Assembly (NCBI GenBank): GCA_027578815.1
Contig: JANBTH010000087.1
Location: 1 to 38,315 of the forward strand
Origin: Coemansia sp. RSA 1804
Taxonomy: Eukaryota; Kickxellomycota; Kickxellomycetes; Kickxellales; Kickxellaceae
DNA length: 38,315 bases
Direction: 5' to 3'
Every line of letters starts with the position of its first letter. Within the stretch, counting starts at the first letter, position 1. The translations under genes were made by a program, and so were the position numbers. Shown piece by piece: positions 1 to 8,900 of the stretch. A model generated the notes under the pieces. The model worked only from the letters and a program-made list of their open reading frames with translations, did no database searches and had not been told where the DNA came from.

Positions 1-165
<165 letters not shown>

Positions 166-183
166 CAAACCGCATTCTCTCGA

Positions 184-735
184 TCACTCTGCCTGCCCCG
201 CCACCACTGCCGCCGGATGCTGCACCTCCATGTGTGCGGGGCTCTTGAAGACCTCGATGAACTCCTGGTCGGCTATCCGGATCTTCGTGCCCGAGAACCG
301 CTGGTACTCGTCAAAGATCGCCGTCATCGCCCAGCCCTGCAGCTTGCGCACGCATCCGACCAGACACCCGACGCGCCGGATCCCGCGGTTGCAGTGCACC
401 AGCACCGGGTGGTTCCTGGTATCCAGCAGCTCCGCCAGGATCTCGGCCACCATCGCGTGGCCCATCTCTACAAACGGCTCCCTGTTGGCTGCCACCCTGA
501 AGTGCTTGTAGTTGATGTCGTTTTCTCTTATGAACTGCTGGTGGTATGTCTGGCAGTCGCCGTCGTGCACGTAGATTATTGTACGTAGTCGCTGCTGCAG
601 TAGGAACGGATGCGATCTTGGGTTCGGGAACCCCGACCGGTACACCCCCGGTGATACCATGGCAAAGTTCAGCGGCGGCACCATTAGCTCCTCTTCTTCT
701 TCTTTTTCTCTTTGGATTGTTTTTGGCGACTGCAT
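184..735 (-). CDS. Siw14/Oca-family atypical protein/inositol-pyrophosphate phosphatase
   Basis: This 183-aa protein of the plant-and-fungal atypical dual-specificity phosphatase (PFA-DSP) family is similar to Siw14 and Oca1. Family landmarks appear in order: VPPLNFAMVSPGVYRSGFP (about 19-37), the active-site loop HCNRGIRRVG with C115 and R121 forming an intact CX5R, then GCLVGCVRKLQGW and IFDEYQRFSGTK. Siw14 members hydrolyse the 5-beta-phosphate of inositol pyrophosphates; Oca proteins act in oxidant and stress responses. The residue after the catalytic Arg is Val instead of the usual Thr/Ser, and the P-loop Lys of Siw14 is Ile, so activity could be altered. The start at 735 gives an acidic EKEEEEE leader. 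A second ATG at 684 (MVPPLNF) would begin exactly at the conserved core, and a TATA-like element only about 25 bp upstream of 735 makes that start plausible. Confidence 0.85.
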   Translation of the reverse strand: MQSPKTIQREKEEEEELMVPPLNFAMVSPGVYRSGFPNPRSHPFLLQQRLRTIIYVHDGDCQTYHQQFIRENDINYKHFRVAANREPFVEMGHAMVAEILAELLDTRNHPVLVHCNRGIRRVGCLVGCVRKLQGWAMTAIFDEYQRFSGTKIRIADQEFIEVFKSPAHMEVQHPAAVVAGQAE

Positions 736-759
736 ATCTGGGGTGCAGCGTTTTGTTTT

Positions 760-772
760 GTTTATTTATATA
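760..772 (-). promoter_or_regulatory. TATA-like element upstream of the phosphatase gene
   Basis: The reverse strand reads TATATAAATAAAC here, about 25 bp before the ATG at 735. If used as a TATA box, transcription could start close to or inside the first ATG and favour the internal ATG at 684. It is assigned by motif only. Confidence 0.35.
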
Positions 773-1553
773 TTTGTTGTTTTATGTGCGTGGAATGCGA
801 GAGGGAGAGGAGGGTAGATAATAGGAGAAGGGCGGTATATTGTTTTGTTGTCGTTGTTGGTTCTTGGTATAATCTTCTGCCAGTATCAGGACATATTAGA
901 GACAGAGGGGTGCGTATGGGCGGGCGCCATGTGACTGCCTGTTCATCGCTTTTATTTTCAATTAGAATAATTGAGAGGGAGGAATGTTACAAACAAGCAA
1001 ATGTGTCCAGATAGATTATATGTTGTAACATTAAAAAGAGTATATCAAGTGTCCGAATACGACTAGGAAATTCCAGCCAGTATCACATTTCGGATTCCGG
1101 AAGACTGATACTCATATGTCTGTTACATTACTTATTTGACTGCACAATATCAACTGTGTGCTACTTTTGCTACCAGATGCGCATCCAGATACACTTGATT
1201 CACAGTAGTGGTTTCATATGAAATCCGGCTATATGATTGACAATATATGGCAATAACATGATGTATATTGCATTTAGTGGTTTATAAACACATTGAAAAA
1301 GGATGAGTGTTGATATTTCTGATCATATAAACAGATTTTAACCACTGTTGTGAGTACTGTAGATGCCATTTCCTATGAACTTGGTTGAAGTGCTATAGAG
1401 TAAAATAATAGCAATTAGTAATGCATATAAAAGACAAGCAATACAGGCCTCTTTTTAATTGCCCATAAGAAAATAAAGCAATTAAGCCATATTCACAATA
1501 TTATTTACTCTGTCTAACAGTTAATTGAATCTTTATTTTACAGCAAAGTAGCC
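773..1553. other. Intergenic region, start of an AT-rich island
   Basis: No gene is supported here. From about 1000 the base composition drops sharply to AT-rich and stays so to about 3100, in contrast with the GC-rich coding blocks. A possible 5'UTR intron of the next small ORF ends here: GTGAGT donor at 1350, TAACAG-like branch region at 1514-1520, and a T-rich tract with TACAG acceptor ending at 1543, eleven bases before the ATG. Confidence 0.4.
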
Positions 1554-1757
1554 ATGTCTGATTCACATAAGTTTCAAAACTCGAGAAAGGAAAATGATAC
1601 CGATGAAAGTAAAAGTGATTTTATGAAATATATGAGTAAGTATCTTGAAGAGTTTGAAAATTCTGTACATGCATTTAACAAGGCTAAGAAGGAGGAGGAT
1701 GAAAGAAGACTGGAAGAAAGAAAGAAGGCAGAGAAGGAAGCTGGCAAGAAAAAGTGA
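1554..1757 (+). CDS. Small charged protein of unknown function (67 aa)
   Basis: A 67-codon ORF lies in an AT-rich island. The protein is very hydrophilic: an N-terminal Ser/Asp/Asn-rich part, then a likely helix (SDFMKYMSKYLEEFENSVHAF), then a strongly charged Lys/Glu/Arg helix ending in KKK. No signal peptide, membrane segment or catalytic motif is visible, and I do not recognise a family. In its favour, a well-formed T-rich tract with an AG acceptor sits just upstream of the ATG (ending at 1543), with a GTGAGT donor at 1350, as expected for a spliced 5' leader. The frame upstream of that acceptor would contain a stop, so coding starts at 1554. It could be a real small gene or a chance ORF. 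Confidence 0.35.
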   Translation: MSDSHKFQNSRKENDTDESKSDFMKYMSKYLEEFENSVHAFNKAKKEEDERRLEERKKAEKEAGKKK

Positions 1758-2205
1758 AATATGTTTAGCCTCAGAATTCGGCCACATACTGGATAATGTG
1801 TTAAATGGCAGTGGTAAATGTCTTGCTAATTGCATGCATGGTTAAATAACAAAGAAAAGACAACTAGGTGTTTCCATTGGACTATGTGGATAATGATAAG
1901 ACGTTATATACTGATTAACAACATATTGGCTAGTCGTATAGTATTGAATATGCTTAAAGGGTGTTTAGCTTAAAGTTTTTTCCTTTTGTGAGTAAATTTT
2001 GGAAAATTCAATTATATATTCAAATGAGATTTACTAAAGAGGCAGCAACCAACTGCAGTTACATTTATCAATACTAATAAAGGAAGCAGCAATAAGAAAA
2101 GTAGTGGCATGCCAGCACTATTAAAAGCAGATGCAACAACCACTAAGATTTTTGTATCCTGAGAGCAGGAAAACACGAAAAGCATTGAACAATGTCACCT
2201 CTTAA

Positions 2206-2550
2206 GGGCAGCCATGTGAAAAGACTGCAAACAAGAAGAATAGAGCTGGCATAAAGTTTGGCTTTATTACCAGGCCATTGCAAAGGAAAAGAAAAAGTCC
2301 TATCCAAGACACCACTACTGGCTACCAGTCCTCCACACCACAGACGGTCGAACCAAAAGCACTAGACTCTCCAAGAGTGCCTGTTACGAGTGCAGTATTG
2401 CTTGTAAAGGAAAAAGTTGCTTAGACAGAGGATGCAGATATGGATTTAGAGCAATCTGCGCTAGAGGAAACCCACTTGCAATGAATTTATGTTCAAAAGA
2501 AAAGCCTATTTAAGCAGAATATTATTTTTATATCTACAGCAAACATTAAT
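2206..2550 (+). pseudogene. Decayed coding stretch, possibly a retroelement gag remnant
   Basis: One forward frame is open from after TAA at 2203 to TAG at 2422, then continues coding-like to TGA at 2482 and on to about 2550. The conceptual residues are Lys/Thr/Ser/Pro/Glu-rich (for example RAGIKFGFITRPLQRKRK and DMDLEQSALEETHLQ). There is no ATG start and two in-frame stops interrupt it. The style resembles the N-terminal part of a retrotransposon Gag or a disordered nuclear protein, but I recognise no family. It could also be a chance open frame. Confidence 0.25.
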
Positions 2551-2952
2551 CCATAGCCAATTGGTTTGATAATAGGGCCCATGAGGGGATTGGTGGTTTC
2601 TCTTCTTCTTCGATAAGATTTTACAGTTTCTCTGCTTATTTCTCTGATTATTTAGCATTTCTTCCAATAAATCTATTTTCTCTCACATCACATATTCGAT
2701 ATGACGCCTTCAATTTTCCAAAAACCTAATAAAGGTAGCAGTTGGTTTCGGCTAGTGAACAAAACTAGGCTGCAACAATTCCGATATGGCAAGATGTCAA
2801 GAATGGATGGGGAATAGGAATTTTGTCAGTGTGTCACTAGAATAAAGTCACTTTTTTCATTTTTTCAAACGATATATTATTATTCACATTTTGCATTTCT
2901 CTTTTCGTTTGAATTTCACAAAGAAAATAAAAGCTAGAGCGTTGGTGTGTCA

Positions 2953-3028
2953 TATAAAGGCGGGTTTCCTTTCTTTTATCTACACTTTATATTCTTGACA
3001 TTTCAGCGCATAGAAATAGATATATAAA
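2953..3028 (+). promoter_or_regulatory. Two TATA-like elements before arginyl-tRNA synthetase
   Basis: TATAAAGG at 2953-2960 and TATATAAA at 3021-3028 both precede the ATG at 3143. If the distal one is used, the leader would include a 15-codon uORF beginning at ATG 3029 and ending with TAA at 3076, which could lower translation of the synthetase. Confidence 0.35.
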
Positions 3029-3142
3029 ATGACGTGGCCCTCCATGTCTTTCTTTTCCCTCTATCATTCTGAATAATAAGCCGTCTACAATTTATATTAT
3101 CTTTACAATAGTTAGAATACAAAATACATACACACAAACGAA

Positions 3143-4891
3143 ATGCTCGAAACTATTAAAACTATTATTGCCGAAAAGCTGAGCACGCTGACAGGCGTCG
3201 AGCTCAGCATTGCCAAGAGCGCAGTAAAAGTGCCTGAGCAGACCAAGCATGGCGATTTTACAGTGCCCGTCATGCAACTGCGTCTAAAGGACATTGCCAA
3301 TGGTAGCAACCCAGTGCAGCTGGCTCAAACAATAGCAGACCGGTTTGTGGCCGATGAGGCCATTGCCAGTGCAAGTGCCAGTGGACCTTATATCAACTTC
3401 CAAATACGCTGCGAAGCACTGGCACGCCATGTGCTCCCATCGATACACGAACTACAAGATACATATGGGCAGAGCAGTGTTGGTGAAGGCAGGCGCGTGG
3501 TAGTTGATTTTAGTTCGCCAAATATTGCAAAGCCGTTTCATGTTGGCCATCTTCGCAGCACGATTATCGGGAACTTTGTGTACAAGCTTCACAAGCTTCA
3601 GGGGTGGGACGCAGTGGCCATGAACTACCTGGGGGACTGGGGCACGCAGTACGGGCTGCTGGCCATTGGGTACGCAGAAGCCGGCGGAAGCGAGGAAAAG
3701 CTACTGGCAGACCCTATTATGCACCTATTTGAAGTGTACGTTGCCATCAATAAGCTTGCCGAGGCGGACCCACTTGTCAAGGAGAGGGCGCGTGCGCATT
3801 TCAAGAAGATGGAAGACGGTGATCCCGAGGCCTTGGAGCAGTGGCAGCGGTTCCGCGATCTTAGTATTGCGAAATACGAGGAAATGTACAGTCGTCTGGA
3901 CATTCATTTTGATGTGTACTCGGGCGAGTCGCAGGTAAGCAGTGGTATGACGCAAGCGATGCAGATGCTCCGTGACGCCGGGTTACTTGACATCCACAAT
4001 GAAGCACAAGTTATCCGCCATGACGATCCGTCGCTGGGCAACATGGTGGTCGAGAAAAGCGAGGGCACATCCACCTATCTCCTACGCGACATTGGGGCGG
4101 TTATCGAGCGGTACGACACCTACAGGTTTGACAAGATGATCTATGTGGTTGGGAGCGAGCAGAGCTGCCACCTCAAGCGCGTCTTCAAGGCAGTCGAGCT
4201 TCTCGGGCTCCCATGCTCAGCTTCTGCCTCATTGCAGCACGTAGGATTCGGCAAGGTTCATGGAATGAGCACTCGTCATGGCAATGCTGTGTTTCTGGAC
4301 CAGTTGCTTGCTGAGAGCGCAAGGAATATGCTGGCTGTCATGCAAGGAAATCCTGAAAAGTATGCGTCCCTGGAGAACCCAGCACATACTGCAAACGTAC
4401 TGGGCCAGTCGTGTGTCTACGTCCAGGACATGAGTGCAAAGCGCAACAATGGGTATCAGTTTGAGTGGTCCAGGATGCTGAGCTTCAGGGGCAGCACTGG
4501 CGCGTATCTTCAATACACACATGCGCGTCTCTGCTCTCTGGCTCGTTCCTACAGAGAAGCAGACGCAGATGCAGATACGGAGAACAGCCGTCTTCAGTTC
4601 GACTCTGTTGACTACTCTTTGCTATCGGAGAGACTGGCCAAGGATATCGTGATACTTGTTGCCCAGTATCCCGATATCCTGGCTTCTGCAATGCAGACAC
4701 TGGAGCCATGCACCGTTGTTCAGTATCTGTTTGCCTTGTGCCATGCGGTATCGGCTGCGTGGGAGGAGCTCTGGGTCAATGGCCAGCCGCAACATCTGGC
4801 GCTGGCGCGAATGGCCATGTACCAGGCCGCACGTATCGTGCTTGCCAATGGGTTAGTTCTTTTAGGTATCCCGCCACTTGAGCGCATGTAA
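3143..4891 (+). CDS. Arginyl-tRNA synthetase (class I)
   Basis: This complete 582-aa enzyme charges tRNA-Arg with arginine using ATP. The N-terminal 1-110 is the additional (Add-1) domain typical of arginyl-tRNA synthetases. The HIGH signature appears as FHVGHLRST (HVGH at 133-136) following the family motif SSPNIAKP. NYLGDWGTQYGLL follows, and the KMSKS-equivalent is GMSTRHG (374-380), the degenerate form usual in this family. The C-terminal DALR anticodon-binding region ends LLGIPPLERM, the classic arginyl-tRNA synthetase terminus. The length is close to yeast Rrs1 and Msr1 (about 600-640 aa). No clear mitochondrial presequence is visible. Whether it serves cytosol, mitochondria or both cannot be settled here. 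It is a single uninterrupted frame, convergent with the ATP synthase j gene. Confidence 0.95.
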   Translation: MLETIKTIIAEKLSTLTGVELSIAKSAVKVPEQTKHGDFTVPVMQLRLKDIANGSNPVQLAQTIADRFVADEAIASASASGPYINFQIRCEALARHVLPSIHELQDTYGQSSVGEGRRVVVDFSSPNIAKPFHVGHLRSTIIGNFVYKLHKLQGWDAVAMNYLGDWGTQYGLLAIGYAEAGGSEEKLLADPIMHLFEVYVAINKLAEADPLVKERARAHFKKMEDGDPEALEQWQRFRDLSIAKYEEMYSRLDIHFDVYSGESQVSSGMTQAMQMLRDAGLLDIHNEAQVIRHDDPSLGNMVVEKSEGTSTYLLRDIGAVIERYDTYRFDKMIYVVGSEQSCHLKRVFKAVELLGLPCSASASLQHVGFGKVHGMSTRHGNAVFLDQLLAESARNMLAVMQGNPEKYASLENPAHTANVLGQSCVYVQDMSAKRNNGYQFEWSRMLSFRGSTGAYLQYTHARLCSLARSYREADADADTENSRLQFDSVDYSLLSERLAKDIVILVAQYPDILASAMQTLEPCTVVQYLFALCHAVSAAWEELWVNGQPQHLALARMAMYQAARIVLANGLVLLGIPPLERM

Positions 4892-5030
4892 ATACTAAAA
4901 GGGCATTTTGAAAGGAGTTCTTACACATAGTGTACGTAAATATACACTTGAGCGTGCATTTATTTACTAAAAACAGACAACAACGAAAAAAAGAAGAAAG
5001 AGTGGGTCTGGGGGGTTTCTATCATTATCC

Positions 5031-5222
5031 TTAGTGTCCCTCGGCCTTGTGCTTTCTGGCCTGGATTTCAGCGTACTTTGGGTTGCTGGGGTTGTTGGCG
5101 TAGATCTCGGCATCGCACATTGTGTCTTGGATCTTGCTGAACGCAAAGTAGGTGACGATTCCGCCAATGATGAACGGATGCATCAGCTTTCCGTACGGGA
5201 AGGGCCAGGCGCGCATCTTCAT
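5031..5222 (-). CDS. ATP18: Mitochondrial F1Fo ATP synthase subunit j (Atp18)
   Basis: This 63-aa protein resembles yeast Atp18 (59 aa), a small inner-membrane subunit of the Fo stator. The features match in order: a short basic N-terminus with aromatic residues (MRAWPFPYGKL), one membrane helix (HPFIIGGIVTYFAFSKI, about 15-31), and the conserved tail motif NNPSNPKYAE, equivalent to NDPRNPRFAK in yeast. No cleavable presequence is expected. A CAG acceptor on the reverse strand ends at 5231, and a GTAAGA donor lies at 5346-5341, suggesting a 116-bp intron in the 5' leader just before the ATG. Reading through it would add a spurious hydrophobic extension. The gene is convergent with arginyl-tRNA synthetase, with 139 bp between stops. 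Confidence 0.8.
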   Translation of the reverse strand: MKMRAWPFPYGKLMHPFIIGGIVTYFAFSKIQDTMCDAEIYANNPSNPKYAEIQARKHKAEGH

Positions 5223-5230
5223 CTTTAATA

Positions 5231-5346
5231 CTGAATGAAAATAGAGTGATTGAAATAATAAGTATTGTGAATAAAGGAATTGAAAGCAAGAAGAGAAAAA
5301 TCAAAAGCGCCAGTATCTGCCACATTAATTTTGCTATCTTTCTTAC
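5231..5346 (-). other. Putative 5'UTR intron of the ATP18 gene
   Basis: The reverse strand shows a GTAAGA donor (5346-5341), an AT/T-rich body and a TTCATTCAG acceptor ending at 5231, eight bases before the ATG codon at 5222-5220. It would be one of few introns in the window. Branch point and use are not proven. Confidence 0.35.
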
Positions 5347-5955
5347 TTATCGCCACTGTGATTAGATTCATTCCGTTTGATCAGAAGGATTGTGAGTATG
5401 GCCGAATCAGAAAAGGACAGATTACAGATAATCAGCGAATGTTCCATTCCCCCCGCTAAAGGCTATTTTTGGAAACGGCATAAAGAAAAAAGAGGTTCAG
5501 GGGGAATAATAACCATTTCGCATGCTTCAAAACACAAAAAAGCTCACTCTGCAATGTTGTTGTTGTGTTGTGTTGTGTTGTTGTTTCATTTCGCTTCTTT
5601 TGGTGCTGCTAAGCAAGAAAAGCTCCCTTCCATTGTTCTGCGCTGTGGGAAAAACAAACAACCTTTGATTGAAAACAAGAACGAAAAAAAGGACAAGAGT
5701 GAATGCAAGGCTGTGCACATAGCATATACGCTTTTGTGTCCAGATTAAAAAGAAGAAAAAATCGAATAACTTGTATGCCAGCGAAAATCAGCATCTCACA
5801 GACTCAGCGTCTCTGCTTTCTCCTCCTTTCCTCCTCTATCTCTATCTCTCTTTTCTTAAACACACTCTTTTCTTTGCGTAGAAATAGCTCTTTAACTTTT
5901 CTACTTTTTTGATTTTGATTTTCTATTGACAGCACCTGTTCTACAAAGCTGAAAC
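5347..5955. other. Divergent promoter region between ATP18 and tricalbin
   Basis: This stretch contains low-complexity TTG/TGTTG repeats around 5553-5585 and long pyrimidine tracts (CTCTATCTCTATCTCTC) before the tricalbin start, typical of fungal promoters. A TTGACAG acceptor-like sequence at about 5926-5932 could end a 5'UTR intron. No gene is supported. Confidence 0.4.
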
Positions 5956-8900
5956 ATGGCTGTGGACGACTCACAAACCCAGCCGCCGCCGCAACAACAA
6001 CAGCAGCAGCAGCAGCAGGCTTCAACTAATGGTGTTTCTACTACTTCAACTACTGCAACGGCAGCTACACAAGGAGCTAACACTCCAGTATCATCGTCAC
6101 CTTCATCTTCGCCCTCCATGTCCAAAGCGGCCTCTGCCTTTGGAGCAGCAGCAGCGGCAGGCGCATCCAGTGACAGAGGGTCAAGCCAAAGCACAGCATC
6201 CTCACGGTTCCGCGCACTAGCCATGAACGCTGCAAGGGCATCTGCAGCCAGGAACTCGCCGGGAGCAAGCAACGGAACGACAGCAACAGCAGCGTCGGCA
6301 TCGGCATCGGCATCGGCAGAAAAATCAGCAGCAGATGGGGCTGCAGCATCCTCCTCCGCTAATACGTCACCGCCGACAGGGCCCCTACCACCGCCTCCAC
6401 CAAACGGTGACAAGAACGGCGGCGCCTCCGATGCACCACCGCCCCCGCGCACGGAGATGACGTCAAAGATGATATACAACATTGCGAAGACTAAAATGCT
6501 GGCGCACCGCACAGTCATTCGGCTGAGCAGCGAGACAGGGTTCATCAAGCTGCGCTCGAAGCCCCCCGCGGGAACCAAGCCCAGCGGACAGTCTGCTGTC
6601 ACCAACGGCACCACGACCGGAGGCAGCACCAAAGACAAGGAAGTGGTGGGCGGTGAAGCTGCAAAGGATGTGCCGAGCGAGTACAAGGCGGTTGCTGGGT
6701 GGAAGGAAAAGGGCGCGGTTGACAGCGGCAAGCGAAGCGCACCGGGAGCAGAGCCGTCGTTTATGGATACTATTGCGCCGTATATCGAGATGGTTGACCA
6801 GACGGGGATGTGGCGTAACTGCGCAGGCGTGTTTGGGCTGATGTTCCTGACGTATGTGCTAACGTCATTGCGGATGGGAATTCTCGGGCTTGGGCTGGCG
6901 ATGGCGTATGGCGCGCAGTGGTACCGCAACTCGATTGAGCGGTACCGGCGCACAGTCAGAGACGACCTGGAGCGCGCGTACGAGAAGTCAACCATCACGC
7001 GGACGCTTGAGAGCGTCGGATGGCTCAACGAGTTCGTGACCCGGTTCTGGCTGATGTTTGAGCCTTCGCTGAGCCGCATGGCCATCGACATTGCCAACCC
7101 GATTCTGGCGCAGAACGCGCCCGGGTTTGTCGACTCGGTGCGGCTGACAACGTTTACGCTGGGAACCAAGGCGCCGCGTATCGACGGTGTGCGCACGTAC
7201 AGCGAGCTGGAGGACCGCAACCAGATTGTCATGGACTGGCACGCATCGTTCACGCCGAACGACCTGACTGACGTGCCGGCGGTGCTGCGCGAGAATCGCG
7301 TCAACCCGAAGGTCGTGCTGACAGTGCGCGTCGGTAAGGGCTTTATTGGCGCCGGAATGCCGATTCTGGTGGAGGATATGGTCTTCCGCGGCAAGATGCA
7401 GGTCAAGCTGCATCTGGGACCCGTGTTCCCGCATGTGCGCACTGCGGATGTGTGCTTCCTGGAGCGCCCAGCAATCGACTTTTCGCTGAAGCCAGTTGGC
7501 GGTGACACGTTTGGCTTTGACATTGCGCACATTCCAGGACTGCGCACGTTCATTCTGGACATTCTGCACGGGACGCTGGGGCCGATGTTCTATGCGCCGA
7601 ACCACTTCACGGTCGATGTGGAGCAGATTATCAGCGGCGCCGTGGCCAACATTCCGACGGCAAAGGGTGTGCTGGTTGCCAGTCTCCACAGTGCGCGCGG
7701 ACTGCCCAAGATGGATACGTTTGGCAAGGCCGATCCGTACGTGCGCGTGTCGACAATCAAGCACCCAGACACATTTGTGCGCACACGTACTTTGGAGAAG
7801 ACGCTGGCGCCGTCGTGGGGCGAGACGCTTGTGCTGCTTATTTACAGCAAGACCGACACCATTCAGTTCGAGGTGTTTGACTGGAACAACGTTGGCAAGG
7901 ATGACAAGATCGGCTTTGTCAGCTATCCGATGCAGACGCTTCTGGAGCAGCCCGAGGCCGAGGGTCTGACGATGCCGATCAAGATGGGCGAGACTGAGCG
8001 CGGACAGCTGTCGTTCAGCATGGCTTACTTCCCGGTGTCTGTGCGCACCACGCACGCGGCAGCAGTCGACGAGAATGGCGAGCCGCTTGATCCGTCAGCC
8101 GAGGCATCCAACATCGAAGACACCGATCTCGACGCTGACACCGATGTTGTTTCAAACACCGGGTTGCTGCGGCTGTTTGTGCGCTCGGCCAGCGGATTGG
8201 CAGCAACTCCGGCGCTGGCGCGCAAGATGAGCGTGCGCGCAGTTGCGTATGTTCACGACAAGAAGCAGCCGGCAATTGAGTGTCCCGAGGTCAAGGGCAC
8301 CGATGCGCCGTCGTGGGAGGTTGGCAAGGAGATCTTTATTCCGGACCGCGATGCAGCGGCCATTTTCCTGCGGATTATTGATGCCGGGTCGGACCGCACA
8401 GTCGGCTCATTGCGGCTCAAGGTGGACGATGCGCTGGCGCACCAGGCCGGCGAGAGCGGCAGCGACTGGTATCCTCTGGACGGGCATGCGAAGGCACAGG
8501 TACGGCTCAACGTCAAGTGGCGGCCGATTCTGATGGACCCAGACATTGCGTCGAGTCTCGGCAGCGGAAAGAGATTGCCTGGCGCACCGATTGGGCTTGT
8601 CAAGCTGACGTGCCACGAGGGTCGCAACCTGAAGAACGTCGAGGCAGCGTCGGGACGCAAGTCGGATCCGTACATGCGGGTGATGGTGCAGAACCAGATC
8701 CGCGGCAAGACGCGGTACATTGCCAACTCGCTGGATCCGGTGTGGAACGAGACGCTGTTTGTGCCGGTGCACCGCGTCACGGAGACGCTGGCGCTCGAGT
8801 GTCTTGACTGGAACCGCGTGGAGCGCGACAAGCCGCTGGGCGAGGCGATGCTCAAGGTCAGCCGGCTGATGGGCCGCAAGGCAACCGACGAGGACGGTGA

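Larger units (their letters stand above)
1758..3142. other. AT-rich intergenic island upstream of arginyl-tRNA synthetase
   Basis: Apart from the decayed stretch at 2206-2550 and promoter elements near 2950-3030, no gene is supported. The sequence is AT-rich with short A/T runs. There is no tRNA-like A/B box pair and no obvious long direct or inverted repeat. Confidence 0.4.

Noticed and set aside
5377..5748. Forward 123-aa open frame upstream of tricalbin
   Set aside because: Its middle is translated TTG/TGTTG repeat, has no family features, and lies in a promoter region between divergent genes.
5901..7562. Long reverse frame (553 aa) opposite tricalbin
   Set aside because: Antisense shadow of a GC-rich gene; low-complexity residues, and the SMP/C2 protein on the forward strand is clear.
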